64,000 bases of DNA from CAJBIL01 sp044359525 (GCA_044359525.1 JBIKLY010000003.1:19638-83637); one strand, 5' to 3'; positions 46,301 to 53,959 are shown, numbered from the stretch's first letter. The notes: generated by a model not told the origin, from the letters alone. Numbers and translations are program-made.

Positions 46301-46428
46301 GCATCCTTCATCTCCAGGCTGGAGAAGGTCGGTAACAGGGGGGCGAATTTCTGCGGGTCGGACAGCAGCTTGAAGACTTCCGCCGGCGACGGCGAGACAT
46401 CAAACTGACCGGAGAATTTCATTTCCAT
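43306..46428 (-). CDS. Fused CoxG(SRPBCC)-CoxL Mo hydroxylase large subunit, second set
   Basis: A 1040-residue fusion. Residues 1-145 form a CoxG/SRPBCC domain ([13 protein letters not shown] start). A linker follows with a short hydrophobic segment (SAGWLLSLMRILGLAP, 161-176). From about 238 the xanthine-dehydrogenase-family large subunit begins (hammerhead, then Mo-binding domains). The catalytic Glu is E986 in GAKGMGEGGG. The active-site loop that reads AYRCSFR in form I CO dehydrogenase reads NRGYSRLQ here (591-598), without Cys, so CO oxidation is unlikely. The ATG at 46428 shares one base with the TAA of the 2Fe-2S gene. The CoxG part may tether the enzyme to the membrane. Confidence 0.88.
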   Translation of the reverse strand: MEMKFSGQFDVSPSPAEVFKLLSDPQKFAPLLPTFSSLEMKDANTAVVKVSVGIGKIRGTASTQLTLQKKTEPTHATYVGTGKVMGGAYTMISSYDLEPKGTGTLVKWKGEVQLVGKILSLAGGGMQGYAEQQINAVITSLQQAMSPEGQKVVVARPAAQSAGWLLSLMRILGLAPKPRLQDLEAAGATLATAKLTAGWTGNATATSKAQTRSPLKAVPRHNDFSDIVSRQASEKWVHASLSRKEDARLIRGNGLFVDDYKVDGMLHMSLVRSPYAHARIVRIDTSKAEALPGVVCTLTGPEIASACNPFMQIGPGPAQNIRDFPLAVEKAIFQGEPVVAVIAENQRIAADAAQLVEVEYEALPVATDWKSALEDKAVLHPGLGTNHHWHGVYEFGEVDKAFAEAAHVVKIDQMDFHRTASTPLETNAAVGTWSPSGGVEFFCNNSFPAIAIQMIAPALGVSIDQIHCKTQDIGGSFGIKIGNYPYMALTALASKKSGGRPVKWVESRNEHMLAGGHGGERTFLDTEVALDKDGHITGIRSRHIDDCGAYPRYEPLGCVIWSQVLAACYKVRNLKIDFNQVVTNKGPASPNRGYSRLQHLWFMERIIDICAHELKIPSDEMRLRNYIREFPYTTPNGCVYDSGNYPLMLEKAKELIGWDDWQKKQAEARAEGRWLGIGIGTTLDSGTNNFGQARLVNPYLPFSGNSEVATIKLDIDGTVVVCLGSTPSGQGHETTTAQVVADELGIRPDMVEVRTGFDTAANSHGGHSGSYASQFAVTGLSAVHGACQKLKREMKMLAAFALEANEEDLEFTIGQQGAELRVKGTERSINYWALSSMVNINTAGQPANLSDLTLNIRHVYRPPFELPDVEKKMGNLTLTYASQLHIAVVEIDRVTYVPKILSYAAIDDCGNVINPKIVAGQVHGAVAHGIGSALMEAHIYDTGGNLLTSTFTDYTPITTMSMPDLLYGDIETPSPFSYNGAKGMGEGGGAPLHTISAAVQDALFDQNVIIRKSFNSPNEIYEAIKRADRSSAVKVESRPG

Positions 46429-46919
46429 TATTTGTGCTCCTTGGCGTCGTTCACCACCGCTTCGACCGCCTTGATGATGTTCTGGTAGCCGGTGCAGCGA
46501 CAGACGTTGCCGGCAATCGCCTTGCGAATTGCCTTGCGGTCGGCGCAAGGGTTTTCGGCGAGCAGGGCGTGCGTGGAGATCAGCATGCCCGGCGTGCAAT
46601 AGCCGCACTGCAGGCCGTGGTGTTCGGAGAACGACTTCTGCAGGGGGTGCAGTTCACCATCCTTTTCCAGTCCTTCAACGGTCAGCACCTCGCCACCGTC
46701 GGCCTGTACGGCGAACAGTGTGCACGACTTGATCGGTGCACCGTCCAGCTGCACGGTACAGGCGCCGCAGTAGCTGGTGTCGCAGCCGATGTGAGTGCCG
46801 GTCAGACCGAGTTCCTCGCGGATGAATTCGACCAGCAGCAGACGCGGTTCGACCTCGCGGCAGTACTTCTGCCCGTTGACGGTAACCTCGATGGTTACAA
46901 GCGAAATTGCATCATGCAT
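46428..46919 (-). CDS. Mo hydroxylase 2Fe-2S subunit (CoxS-like), second set
   Basis: A 163-residue iron-sulfur subunit. C46, C51, C54 and C66 occur in [12 protein letters not shown], which is the CoxS pattern. The second cluster uses QCGYCTPGM and VCRCTGY. The start MHDAISL at 46919 lies 8 bases inside the end of the FAD gene; the longer frame to 47066 would overlap it heavily and has no family similarity. It passes electrons from the fused CoxG-CoxL subunit to the FAD subunit. Confidence 0.9.
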   Translation of the reverse strand: MHDAISLVTIEVTVNGQKYCREVEPRLLLVEFIREELGLTGTHIGCDTSYCGACTVQLDGAPIKSCTLFAVQADGGEVLTVEGLEKDGELHPLQKSFSEHHGLQCGYCTPGMLISTHALLAENPCADRKAIRKAIAGNVCRCTGYQNIIKAVEAVVNDAKEHK

Positions 46920-47808
46920 AGACGTGATTTCCTTCGATTTTGGCGTTGGCGCAACGGCGTACGGCGACATTGGCGGCTTGCTGTACAAGTCCGCGCAGCA
47001 GGCAGTGTTTGTATTCGGCAGTACCGCGCACGTCGCTATTCGGCTCGGCGATTGCGCTTGCCGCATCGGCTGCGCGCAGCCACAGCTGTTCCGTCAGGGT
47101 CTTTCCGCGCAGTTCAGTTTCGGCCTGCAGGGCGCGGCGCGGCGTCGGGCCGGCACCACCGAGGACGATGCGGATATCCCGGCAGACATTGCCCTCATCC
47201 AGCGTCAGCTGCACGCCGGCCGAACAGACCGGGAAAGCCGCAGCCGACTTCTTGTAGGCGATGTAGGCACCACCGCTGCCGGCAACCGGTGCCTTGAAGC
47301 GGACGGCAACGACCAGTTCGCCGAGGGTCAGGGCCGTAGTGTAGGCGGCGGTGATGAAATCCTGGATCGGGATCGTACGGTCGCCGTTCGGGCCGGAGCA
47401 GAGCACCTCGGCATCGAGCGTGTTGAGCAGTGCCGGCCAGTCACAGTTGGGGTCGGCCGCGCTGACCGAGCCGCCGATCGTGCCGCGCGTGCGCACCTGG
47501 ACATCGGCGATGCCGCCGGCGCAATCCTTGACGATCGGGATTGCTGCGGCGATCTCGGATTTCGCCACCCAGCCGTGAGGCGAGAGCGCACCGATCCGGA
47601 TCCAGCCGTCTTGCTGTGTTGCAAAACGCAGGTCGGGTAAGCGGCCAATATCGACGAGATCGGTCGGTTCGTCCATCCGCAGCTTGAGGATGGGAATGAG
47701 CGTCTGACCACCGGCCAGCGGCTTAGCGCTTTCTCCCAGGGCGGACAGCATCTGTATTGCTTCCTTTATGGAAGAAGGGCGGTGATACCGGAAAGGCGCT
47801 GGGTACAT
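46912..47808 (-). CDS. Mo hydroxylase FAD-binding subunit (CoxM-like), second set
   Basis: A 298-residue flavin subunit. FAD contacts are AGGQTLIP (about 32) and [13 protein letters not shown] (about 108). The gene is first of a ten-gene minus-strand operon in M-S-L-D-E-F order, so the upstream 152 bp probably contain its promoter. Close similarity of order to coxMSLDEF supports a CO dehydrogenase-like, but not necessarily CO-oxidising, enzyme. Confidence 0.9.
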   Translation of the reverse strand: MYPAPFRYHRPSSIKEAIQMLSALGESAKPLAGGQTLIPILKLRMDEPTDLVDIGRLPDLRFATQQDGWIRIGALSPHGWVAKSEIAAAIPIVKDCAGGIADVQVRTRGTIGGSVSAADPNCDWPALLNTLDAEVLCSGPNGDRTIPIQDFITAAYTTALTLGELVVAVRFKAPVAGSGGAYIAYKKSAAAFPVCSAGVQLTLDEGNVCRDIRIVLGGAGPTPRRALQAETELRGKTLTEQLWLRAADAASAIAEPNSDVRGTAEYKHCLLRGLVQQAANVAVRRCANAKIEGNHVYA

Positions 47809-47960
47809 AGCGAGTCCTAAAAGAATTATTCATCTTGCCGCGGTATCCCGCACTCTTGCGGCGATCACGCCTGCTCGAATCGAACACCGGCACATAGTTT
47901 CGAAGATGACAATAGTGCGAAGTCTCGCATCGTGCTTGTCGTAAAGAGTGATTGTATTGA
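47809..47960 (-). promoter_or_regulatory. Upstream region of the second Mo hydroxylase operon with inverted repeat
   Basis: This 152-bp gap lies between the cofC stop and the CoxM-like start. It contains the inverted repeat TGCGA-AGTC-TCGCA (47916-47929). On the minus strand a weak TTTACG lies a short way upstream of it. The repeat could be an operator. Read-through from cofC is possible because the genes point the same way and no terminator is obvious. Confidence 0.35.
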
Positions 47961-48731
47961 TTATCCGTGCGCTCGCTTTTTTATCAGCGCCAGTTCTTTT
48001 CTTGCCGCATAGTAAAAAATGCCGGGTGGCCAGACTTCCGGTTCGGGGTACTCGCCGATTTCGGTGCTGGCGGGCATCGTTGAAAGAAGAAAATCCGTCG
48101 TTGCCCGGCCTGCCCGTTTGCCGCGCGTGCACGCTGCGGCCAGTATCCTGAGATCGCCGGGTTCGTCAATGTCGGCGGCTAGTGATGCATTGCGGATCAC
48201 GTCGATTGCCACCTTGACTGCAGCTGCGCTCTGGCAAAATCTTGCCAAGCTGTTCTTGCCGAAGACCAACGGCAGTGGCAGCGGGAGAGGAGCGAGCAGC
48301 AGGTTGGTACCGCAGCCTTCCTTGCAGGCCGCCGCGCGCAGGCGGCTGGCTGGCAGATCGCAGGCTTCGAAAACGAAACGCTCGATGGCGCGTGGCGTTA
48401 GCCACGGCAGATCAGCGTGGGCGATCAGAACGTGTGTCGCGCCTTGCGCAGCTGCCCAGGCTGCGGCTGTTTCCAGATCCTCGTTCAGTCCTTGTGCCTG
48501 TCCAGTATCAAAATATCCGATGCCTTCGATCTCTATCAGTTGTTCGAGATTCGGGATGTCGCTGACCATGATCACCCGGTCGACCGCGTGCGAATGCATC
48601 ATTGCGGTCGCGACGTCGATCGCCATGGCCAGCGCCAGCGAGCGGCGGGCTTCGGCATCGAGCGCTGAGGAGAGGCGGGTCTTTGCACTGGCGAGATCCT
48701 TGAGAGGGATGAGAGCCCATACTTGTTTCAT
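47961..48731 (-). CDS. cofC: CofC/FbiD, phosphoenolpyruvate or phospholactate guanylyltransferase
   Basis: A 256-residue MobA-like nucleotidyltransferase of the CofC/FbiD family, with VWALIPLKDLASAKTRLSSA at the N terminus and AHADLPWLTP near residue 103. It activates a three-carbon phospho-acid with GTP for coupling to FO. The acid is 2-phospholactate in archaea (as first described), phosphoenolpyruvate in mycobacteria and 3-phosphoglycerate in Mycetohabitans rhizoxinica; the sequence alone does not tell which. The ATG at 48731 overlaps the cofD stop by 4 bases; longer frames are not conserved. Confidence 0.9.
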   Translation of the reverse strand: MKQVWALIPLKDLASAKTRLSSALDAEARRSLALAMAIDVATAMMHSHAVDRVIMVSDIPNLEQLIEIEGIGYFDTGQAQGLNEDLETAAAWAAAQGATHVLIAHADLPWLTPRAIERFVFEACDLPASRLRAAACKEGCGTNLLLAPLPLPLPLVFGKNSLARFCQSAAAVKVAIDVIRNASLAADIDEPGDLRILAAACTRGKRAGRATTDFLLSTMPASTEIGEYPEPEVWPPGIFYYAARKELALIKKRAHG

Positions 48732-49690
48732 GATTGCCTCGCCAGTTCGTTGGAGAAGTCTATGCAACGGTGCGCCAGCACTATTTTGTCGGCCAGTGTT
48801 TTCATCACGATGTTGCACGATGCGACCTGCGCGCCGACGATTACAGCCTGATCCGCCGTGTCGACCAGATAGCCATCGAGGAAATCGGCGTAGTGCTCGG
48901 CGACAGCAGCGGCTGAGGGTTCAATACTTAGTTCGCGCATGATTTTTGCGGTTGGACCCTTGATCGCCTTGCTGCAAACGATAGGTGCTACGGCGATCAC
49001 CGGTGCGCGTGTGTCGACCAGCATCTGCCGGATACCCGGCAAGGCCAGGATAGGGTCAATGCTGAGATAGGGATTGGACGGGCAAATGAAGATGCCGGCC
49101 AGATTGGGATTTACCAGTGCCTGCATCAGCGCCGGTGAGGCCTGAGCGTAGTCGGCTCCGCAGTATTTGATGCCGGTCACCACTGGGGCGCAGCGTTCCT
49201 TGACGAAGTAGTGCTGAAACGGCATCACCTCCGTGGTGGTGTTGATCATGGTGCGCACGGCGTTGTCGGTCATCGGCGCGATTTCGTGGGCAACGCCGAG
49301 CTGGCGTGCGATACGGGTAGTTACTTCCGACAGCGACAGCCCTTCGCCAAGCAACATGCGCCGTATCAGGTGAAGGCCGATGTCCTTGTCGCCCAGTCGA
49401 AACCAGGTTTCGCCATTGAGGCGCTCGACGGTATCGAGTGCAGCAAAACTTTCCTCGTTGCGTCCCCAGCCCTGGGTCGGCTGTACCAGCCCGGATAACG
49501 TATAGGTCACGGTATCGATGTCCGGACAGATGGTCAGGCCCAGATGCTCGAAATCGTCGCCGGTATTGACAATGATGGTCAGTTGTTCGGGGGGCAGGAC
49601 GTGGCTGAGGCCTAGCGCCAGCTTGGCGCCGCCGACACCACCACAGAGGGCGAGGTAGTGTTTTAGGGGCTGGTGAGATGCGGCTTGCAT
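48728..49690 (-). CDS. cofD: CofD/FbiA, FO phospho-acyl transferase
   Basis: A 320-residue enzyme that transfers the activated phospho-acid moiety to FO, giving (dehydro-)F420-0. Signature blocks are LCGGVGGAKLALGL (about residue 16), NTGDDFEHLGLTICPDIDT (about 41), WFRLGDKDIGLHLIRR (about 93) and ICPSNPYLSI (about 195). The start at 49690 is chosen because the homologous region begins there; the frame is open for 92 more codons upstream but that part overlaps cofE. The gene lies 11 bp after cofE and overlaps cofC by 4. Confidence 0.95.
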   Translation of the reverse strand: MQAASHQPLKHYLALCGGVGGAKLALGLSHVLPPEQLTIIVNTGDDFEHLGLTICPDIDTVTYTLSGLVQPTQGWGRNEESFAALDTVERLNGETWFRLGDKDIGLHLIRRMLLGEGLSLSEVTTRIARQLGVAHEIAPMTDNAVRTMINTTTEVMPFQHYFVKERCAPVVTGIKYCGADYAQASPALMQALVNPNLAGIFICPSNPYLSIDPILALPGIRQMLVDTRAPVIAVAPIVCSKAIKGPTAKIMRELSIEPSAAAVAEHYADFLDGYLVDTADQAVIVGAQVASCNIVMKTLADKIVLAHRCIDFSNELARQS

Positions 49691-49701
49691 GGCGGCAGTC
49701 T

Positions 49702-50496
49702 TTAAAGGAACTTGTCCTGATCCGCTGGCCGGATCAGGTCGGCAGCCGTGCCAGTGCCACTGAAATTGATGCCGCGCACGACGACGATCGGCAGCGACTG
49801 GTCGGAGGGTCCCATCAGGATCGAGGCGCCGGCGGCGATCTCGTCGGCTTGCGCCACTTCGGTGACCTCCATCTTGCGCCCGGCCAGATCGAGCTGGCCG
49901 CGGTAATCGTTGAGCGCCACGATGCCGGCACTGCCGATGCAGACGCCGCAAGTGCCTAGGCGCCACGGGCGGCCGAAGCTGTCGATGATCAGCACGCCGA
50001 CGTTTACGCCCCAGGCGGCACGAATTCCGTTGCGCAGTTCGGCGGCGCTGCGATCCGGGTTTTCGGGCAGCAACAGCATTTGCGATTCGCCGGAGTCGAT
50101 GTTCGACCGGTCGATGCCTGCGTTGGCGCTGACGCAGCCGAGACGGTGGCGCACGATCAGCACGTCCTTGGTGCAGCGTACGATCCGCTCCGATTCGCGC
50201 AGGACCATTTCGACCATGCGCTCATCCTTGTTGCACTGGGCCGCGACATCGCGCGCCTGCGCCGAGACTTCGACGCTGTCGAGGGCAACGTAGCGGTTCT
50301 CGGACTTGGAGAGGATTTTCTGCGTGACAACGAGAATGTCGTTGTCACGCAGCGGCAAATCGTTGTCCTGTAGGTTCTTCAGGATCAATGGCAGCAGGGC
50401 TTGGCCGGGTTGCACCATGGGGAATCCCGTGGGGGCGAACATTTCGAGGCGCCGCGGGCGGCTGCCGGGTTCCGTGCGGGGGCTGCTGACAGGCAT
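49702..50496 (-). CDS. cofE: CofE, F420-0:gamma-glutamyl ligase
   Basis: A 264-residue enzyme that adds gamma-linked glutamates to F420-0 with GTP. The signature blocks VTQKILSKSEN (about 57), CVSANAGIDRSN (about 120), IDSFGRPWRLGT (about 169) and ILMGPSDQSLPIVVVRG near the end are all present. An ATG at 50508 exists, but GGGAG fits the ATG at 50496. It has no fused nitroreductase domain, unlike mycobacterial FbiB; the matching domain is probably the separate gene at 23286-23954. Confidence 0.95.
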   Translation of the reverse strand: MPVSSPRTEPGSRPRRLEMFAPTGFPMVQPGQALLPLILKNLQDNDLPLRDNDILVVTQKILSKSENRYVALDSVEVSAQARDVAAQCNKDERMVEMVLRESERIVRCTKDVLIVRHRLGCVSANAGIDRSNIDSGESQMLLLPENPDRSAAELRNGIRAAWGVNVGVLIIDSFGRPWRLGTCGVCIGSAGIVALNDYRGQLDLAGRKMEVTEVAQADEIAAGASILMGPSDQSLPIVVVRGINFSGTGTAADLIRPADQDKFL

Positions 50497-50588
50497 ATCG
50501 ACTCCCATGAATCCAGTTTATGGCCGGTTGTTGAGACTTGCATCGGCGTCCGTCGCAACCTTGTCCGGGTGCCGATGCCTCCTGCGCA

Positions 50589-50620
50589 CACCGCTCGCTC
50601 GCTGCAGCGAGCGAGCGGTG
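50589..50620 (-). terminator. Perfect 16-bp stem-loop between pntB and cofE
   Basis: CACCGCTCGCTCGCTG (50589-50604) is followed at once by its exact reverse complement (50605-50620). The structure begins 11 bp after the pntB stop. On the minus strand no T-run follows, while CTCTTTTCC follows on the plus strand. It may act as a terminator, as a partial barrier, or as a transcript-end stabiliser separating pnt from cof expression. Confidence 0.55.
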
Positions 50621-50631
50621 CTCTTTTCCTG

Positions 50632-52023
50632 TTATGCCGACATCGTCTTGACGTTGGCGATCACCTCGCCAACGATCTGCTGGGCGGAGCCATAAAGCAT
50701 TCTGGTGTTTTCACCATAGAACAGCGCGTTTTCGATTCCCGAGTAGCCGGTTCCCTGCCCACGTTTGACGACGATGACGTTCTGCGCGAAATCGGCGTTG
50801 AGGATCGGCATGCCATAGATCGGGCTCGACTTGTTGGTGCGTGCGGCAGGATTGACCACGTCGTTGGCGCCGATCACCAGCGCCACATCGGCGCCGCTGA
50901 ACTCGGCATTGATCTCTTCGAGATCGAAGATCTTGTCGTAAGGCACGCCCGCTTCGGCAAGCAGCACGTTCATGTGCCCCGGCATGCGGCCGGCTACCGG
51001 GTGAATGGCGAACTTGACTTCGACCCCCGCCTCCTCAAGCAATTGCGCCATCTCCCAGACCTTGTGCTGGGCGTGTGCAACGGCCATGCCGTAACCTGGA
51101 ACGATGATCACTTTTTGCGCGTAACGCATCACTGCCGCGGCATCAAGTGGCGACAGGGCACGCATGCTGCCGGTCACTTCTTCTCCTTCGCCGCCACCGG
51201 AGTTGATCGGCACGAACATGATGTTACTGATCGGGCGGTTCATGGCACGGGCCATCAGTTGGGTGAGCAGCGTACCGGCCGCACCGACCACGACGCCGGC
51301 GATCATCAGTGCCGGATTGCCAAGCACGAAGCCTTCCAGGCCGACTGCCAGGCCGGTGAAGGCGTTGAACAGCGAAATCACGACCGGCATGTCAGCGCCG
51401 CCGATCGGCAGCGTGATGATGGCGCCGAGCACCAGGGCGAGTGCGAAGAAGGCCAGAACGTAGTTCAGGTCGGCCGGCTGGCCAAGTACCACGGCCAGGC
51501 CGAGTCCGATGGTCAGCAGGGAGAGCACGGCATTGACGCTGTTTTGCGCCGGTAGCCGGTAGGTCTTGTTCATCAGACCCTGCAGCTTGGCGAAGGCGAC
51601 ACAGGAGCCGCTGAACGACACGGCGCCGATCAGGGCGCCCAGAGCGGCAAGGCTGGCGACCAGTGGCGAAAGTGGCTCGCCGCGCGCGAACTCGACGGCG
51701 GCAATCGCCGCTGCGGCACCGCCGCCCATGCCGTTGTAAATGGCGATCATCTGCGGCATGTCAGTCATCTTCACCGTTTTGCCGCTCCACCAGGCGAGCA
51801 CGGTGCCGACAGCGATGGCGACCAGCATCAGGCCGATGTTGTGCAGGCCCGGTGTCAGGAAGGTTGCGAGCGTGGCGAGCAGCATGCCGACGCCGGCCCA
51901 TACGATGCCGCCGCGCGCCGTTACCGGCGAACTCATGGCCTTCAGACCGAGGATGAAGAGGGCTGCGGCGATGAAATAACTGGCCTGGATGGCCGATGGA
52001 ACGTATTGACTCAGGCTGCTCAT
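50632..52023 (-). CDS. pntB: NAD(P) transhydrogenase subunit beta
   Basis: A 463-residue subunit with nine or so membrane helices (about 1-260) and the NADP-binding domain III at the C terminus. Key motifs are IVPGYGMAVAHAQ (about 305), GADVALVIGANDVVNPAA (about 380) and VVKRGQGTGYSGIENALF (about 423). With PntAA and PntAB it uses the proton gradient to reduce NADP with NADH. It overlaps pntAB by 4 bases. NADPH supply next to the F420 genes could feed biosynthesis or F420 reduction elsewhere. Confidence 0.95.
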   Translation of the reverse strand: MSSLSQYVPSAIQASYFIAAALFILGLKAMSSPVTARGGIVWAGVGMLLATLATFLTPGLHNIGLMLVAIAVGTVLAWWSGKTVKMTDMPQMIAIYNGMGGGAAAAIAAVEFARGEPLSPLVASLAALGALIGAVSFSGSCVAFAKLQGLMNKTYRLPAQNSVNAVLSLLTIGLGLAVVLGQPADLNYVLAFFALALVLGAIITLPIGGADMPVVISLFNAFTGLAVGLEGFVLGNPALMIAGVVVGAAGTLLTQLMARAMNRPISNIMFVPINSGGGEGEEVTGSMRALSPLDAAAVMRYAQKVIIVPGYGMAVAHAQHKVWEMAQLLEEAGVEVKFAIHPVAGRMPGHMNVLLAEAGVPYDKIFDLEEINAEFSGADVALVIGANDVVNPAARTNKSSPIYGMPILNADFAQNVIVVKRGQGTGYSGIENALFYGENTRMLYGSAQQIVGEVIANVKTMSA

Positions 52024-52346
52024 TGCTGGCCTCCGGTTTTAGCTTCGCCCGGCTTCTTGCCGGTGGTGAACATGGCCAGCATGCGTTCGGTGACGACGTA
52101 GCCGCCGGCTGCGTTGGCGGCGCCGAGGACGACGGCGACAAAGCCGAGCACCTGTTCGAGCGGCGTTACGGCATGGCCGAGCGTAATCATCGCGCCGACC
52201 AGCACAACGCCGTGGATGAAGTTCGAGCCGGACATCAGCGGCGTGTGCAGGATCACTGGCACCCGCGAGATGACTTCGTAGCCGGTAAATGCAGCGAGCA
52301 GAAAGATGTAAAGCGCGGCGAGGCCGGAAATTGCAAGACCGTCCAT
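52020..52346 (-). CDS. pntAB: NAD(P) transhydrogenase subunit alpha part 2 (membrane)
   Basis: A 108-residue membrane subunit with three or four helices (IFLLAAFTGYEVISRVPVIL, the GVVLVGAMITLG region and a third after it). CAGGAGG precedes the ATG at 52346; a longer frame from 52379 overlaps pntAA and is unlikely. The split of the alpha subunit into PntAA and PntAB follows the Rhodospirillum rubrum arrangement. Confidence 0.93.
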   Translation of the reverse strand: MDGLAISGLAALYIFLLAAFTGYEVISRVPVILHTPLMSGSNFIHGVVLVGAMITLGHAVTPLEQVLGFVAVVLGAANAAGGYVVTERMLAMFTTGKKPGEAKTGGQQ

Positions 52347-52347
52347 G

Positions 52348-53493
52348 TCAGACGCCTCCTGTTGATTTAAGGGCGGCAATGGCTGCTTTCACCCCTGGGT
52401 GGATGATGGCGCCATCCCGGGTCAGGACCGTGCCGGAAACGACCTCGTCGCTCCAGTCGGGCGACAGCACGCCGTCTTTGAGGTGCGGCGAGAGGAAGTT
52501 GAAAAGATTGCGGGCGTACATTTCTGAGGCATGAAACGGCATGCGGCTCGGCAGGTTGGCGTGGCCGACGATTTTGACATGGCCGACCTGGACGATTTCG
52601 CCGCACACCGTACCTTCGACGTTGCCGCCCGATTCGGCAGCCATGTCGACGACCACCGCACCGTATTTCATGGCGGCGACCATCTGCGCGCTGATGATGC
52701 GCGGTGCGGTGCGGCCTGGGATGGCGGCGGTGGTGATCAGGGCGTCGGCCTGGGCGACGGCCTTGCCGAGGCGTTCGGCCTGCTGCTTTTTCTCGTCGTC
52801 CGACAACTCGCGGGCGTAACCGCCCTGGCCGCTGGCGGCAACGCCAGTATCGACGAATTTGGCGCCGAGTGATTCGATCTGTTCGCGCGTTTCGGGACGA
52901 ACATCGTAAGCCTCGACGATAGCGCCCAGGCGACGCGCGGTAGCGATCGCCTGCAAACCGGCGACACCGGCACCGATCACCAGCACGCGAGCCGGCCGTA
53001 CGGTGCCGGCGGCGTAGGTCAGCATCGGGAAGAACTTCGGGCAGTGCGCGGCAGCGATCACTGCACACAGATAGCCGGAGACGGCAGCCTGTGACGAGAG
53101 CGCGTCCATGCTTTGGGCGCGTGAGATGCGCGGCACCAGTTCAACGGCGAAGCTGGTGATCCTGTGCGCGATCAGTTCGTCGATCAGGGCCAGATTCTGG
53201 AACGGCTGCAGAAAGCCAATCAGAAGGGTTCCCGGTTTGATGCGCGCCACCTGCTTGATGGGGGGCGGGCGAACGCAAAGGATTACATCGGAGTGTGCCC
53301 ATATATCGCCCGGATCGGCCGTCCAGCGCACGTCGGCAAAATCTGCGTCAGGATACGCTGAGCTTTCTCCAGCGCCTTTTTCTATGAGAAATTCGGCACC
53401 CTGTGCGCGAAAACGCTTCGCGACTTCAGGTACCAGCGCAATGCGGGTCTCGCCCGCCACGGTTTCCTTGGGTATGCCAATAATCACGGTCAT
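52348..53493 (-). CDS. pntAA: NAD(P) transhydrogenase subunit alpha part 1 (NAD-binding)
   Basis: A 381-residue soluble domain I protein of the alanine dehydrogenase/PntA family. NAD-binding elements include RVLVIGAGVAGLQAIATA (about 168) and the RQD-loop region. It is the first gene of pntAA-pntAB-pntB. The 466-bp upstream region is divergent from the PadB-like gene and must contain its promoter. Confidence 0.95.
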   Translation of the reverse strand: MTVIIGIPKETVAGETRIALVPEVAKRFRAQGAEFLIEKGAGESSAYPDADFADVRWTADPGDIWAHSDVILCVRPPPIKQVARIKPGTLLIGFLQPFQNLALIDELIAHRITSFAVELVPRISRAQSMDALSSQAAVSGYLCAVIAAAHCPKFFPMLTYAAGTVRPARVLVIGAGVAGLQAIATARRLGAIVEAYDVRPETREQIESLGAKFVDTGVAASGQGGYARELSDDEKKQQAERLGKAVAQADALITTAAIPGRTAPRIISAQMVAAMKYGAVVVDMAAESGGNVEGTVCGEIVQVGHVKIVGHANLPSRMPFHASEMYARNLFNFLSPHLKDGVLSPDWSDEVVSGTVLTRDGAIIHPGVKAAIAALKSTGGV

Positions 53494-53959
53494 ATTTGCT
53501 TTCCATCAATGTTTGTTCAATTGCCCGTAGTAGGCTCATCGCCGGAGGGTCGCGGCCCGTATCGATAAGTTAGCCCCCCTGATCATCAGGGTCTTGCCCG
53601 ACTCGGCATGAACGTTGATTGCGAGCGCAAGCGTGGGTATGCAAAACTTTTCCCGAAGAAGCAGCCTTTGATCAGGCTGTCACGCTGTTGCGGACGGTTG
53701 CGCTTCGGGTCAGGTGGCTATGCACGGGCAGTCAAGACAGCAGAATCCCCGCTCAATATCGTATGGCTGTCCTAGCGTTTTCGTACTGCCAGCGATGGAA
53801 GGGATCACGCAAGCATTTTGAGAGAAATTATTGCCGGATATCCAGCTTGTGTTCCGGCTTCTCGGCGGCCAATTGCGATCAGAAAGCAACACGTCTCAGG
53901 CTTTGACGAACCGAAATTCAGATGAACAGCATTCCTTCCCCCTAACGGAGGCCCAGTCA
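53494..53959. promoter_or_regulatory. Divergent promoter region between pntAA and the PadB-like gene
   Basis: These 466 bp separate divergent operons. CCCTGA-TCA-TCAGGG (53577-53591) is a short inverted repeat that might be an operator. A frame of 95 codons at 53619-53906 has no recognisable similarity and is not called. No FNR-type box was found with confidence. Confidence 0.4.

Noticed and set aside
46429..46608. 60-residue N-terminal extension of the CoxG-CoxL frame
   Set aside because: It overlaps the 2Fe-2S gene, is Arg/His-rich and unlike CoxG; the ATG at 46428 directly follows the 2Fe-2S stop.
43306..47808. Form I aerobic CO dehydrogenase
   Set aside because: Gene order fits cox, but the Cu-binding loop AYRCSFR is missing; residues 591-598 read NRGYSRLQ.
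53619..53906. Small frame (95 codons) in the pntAA/PadB-like intergenic region
   Set aside because: It has no plausible ribosome-binding site or similarity and runs into the leader of the PadB-like gene.
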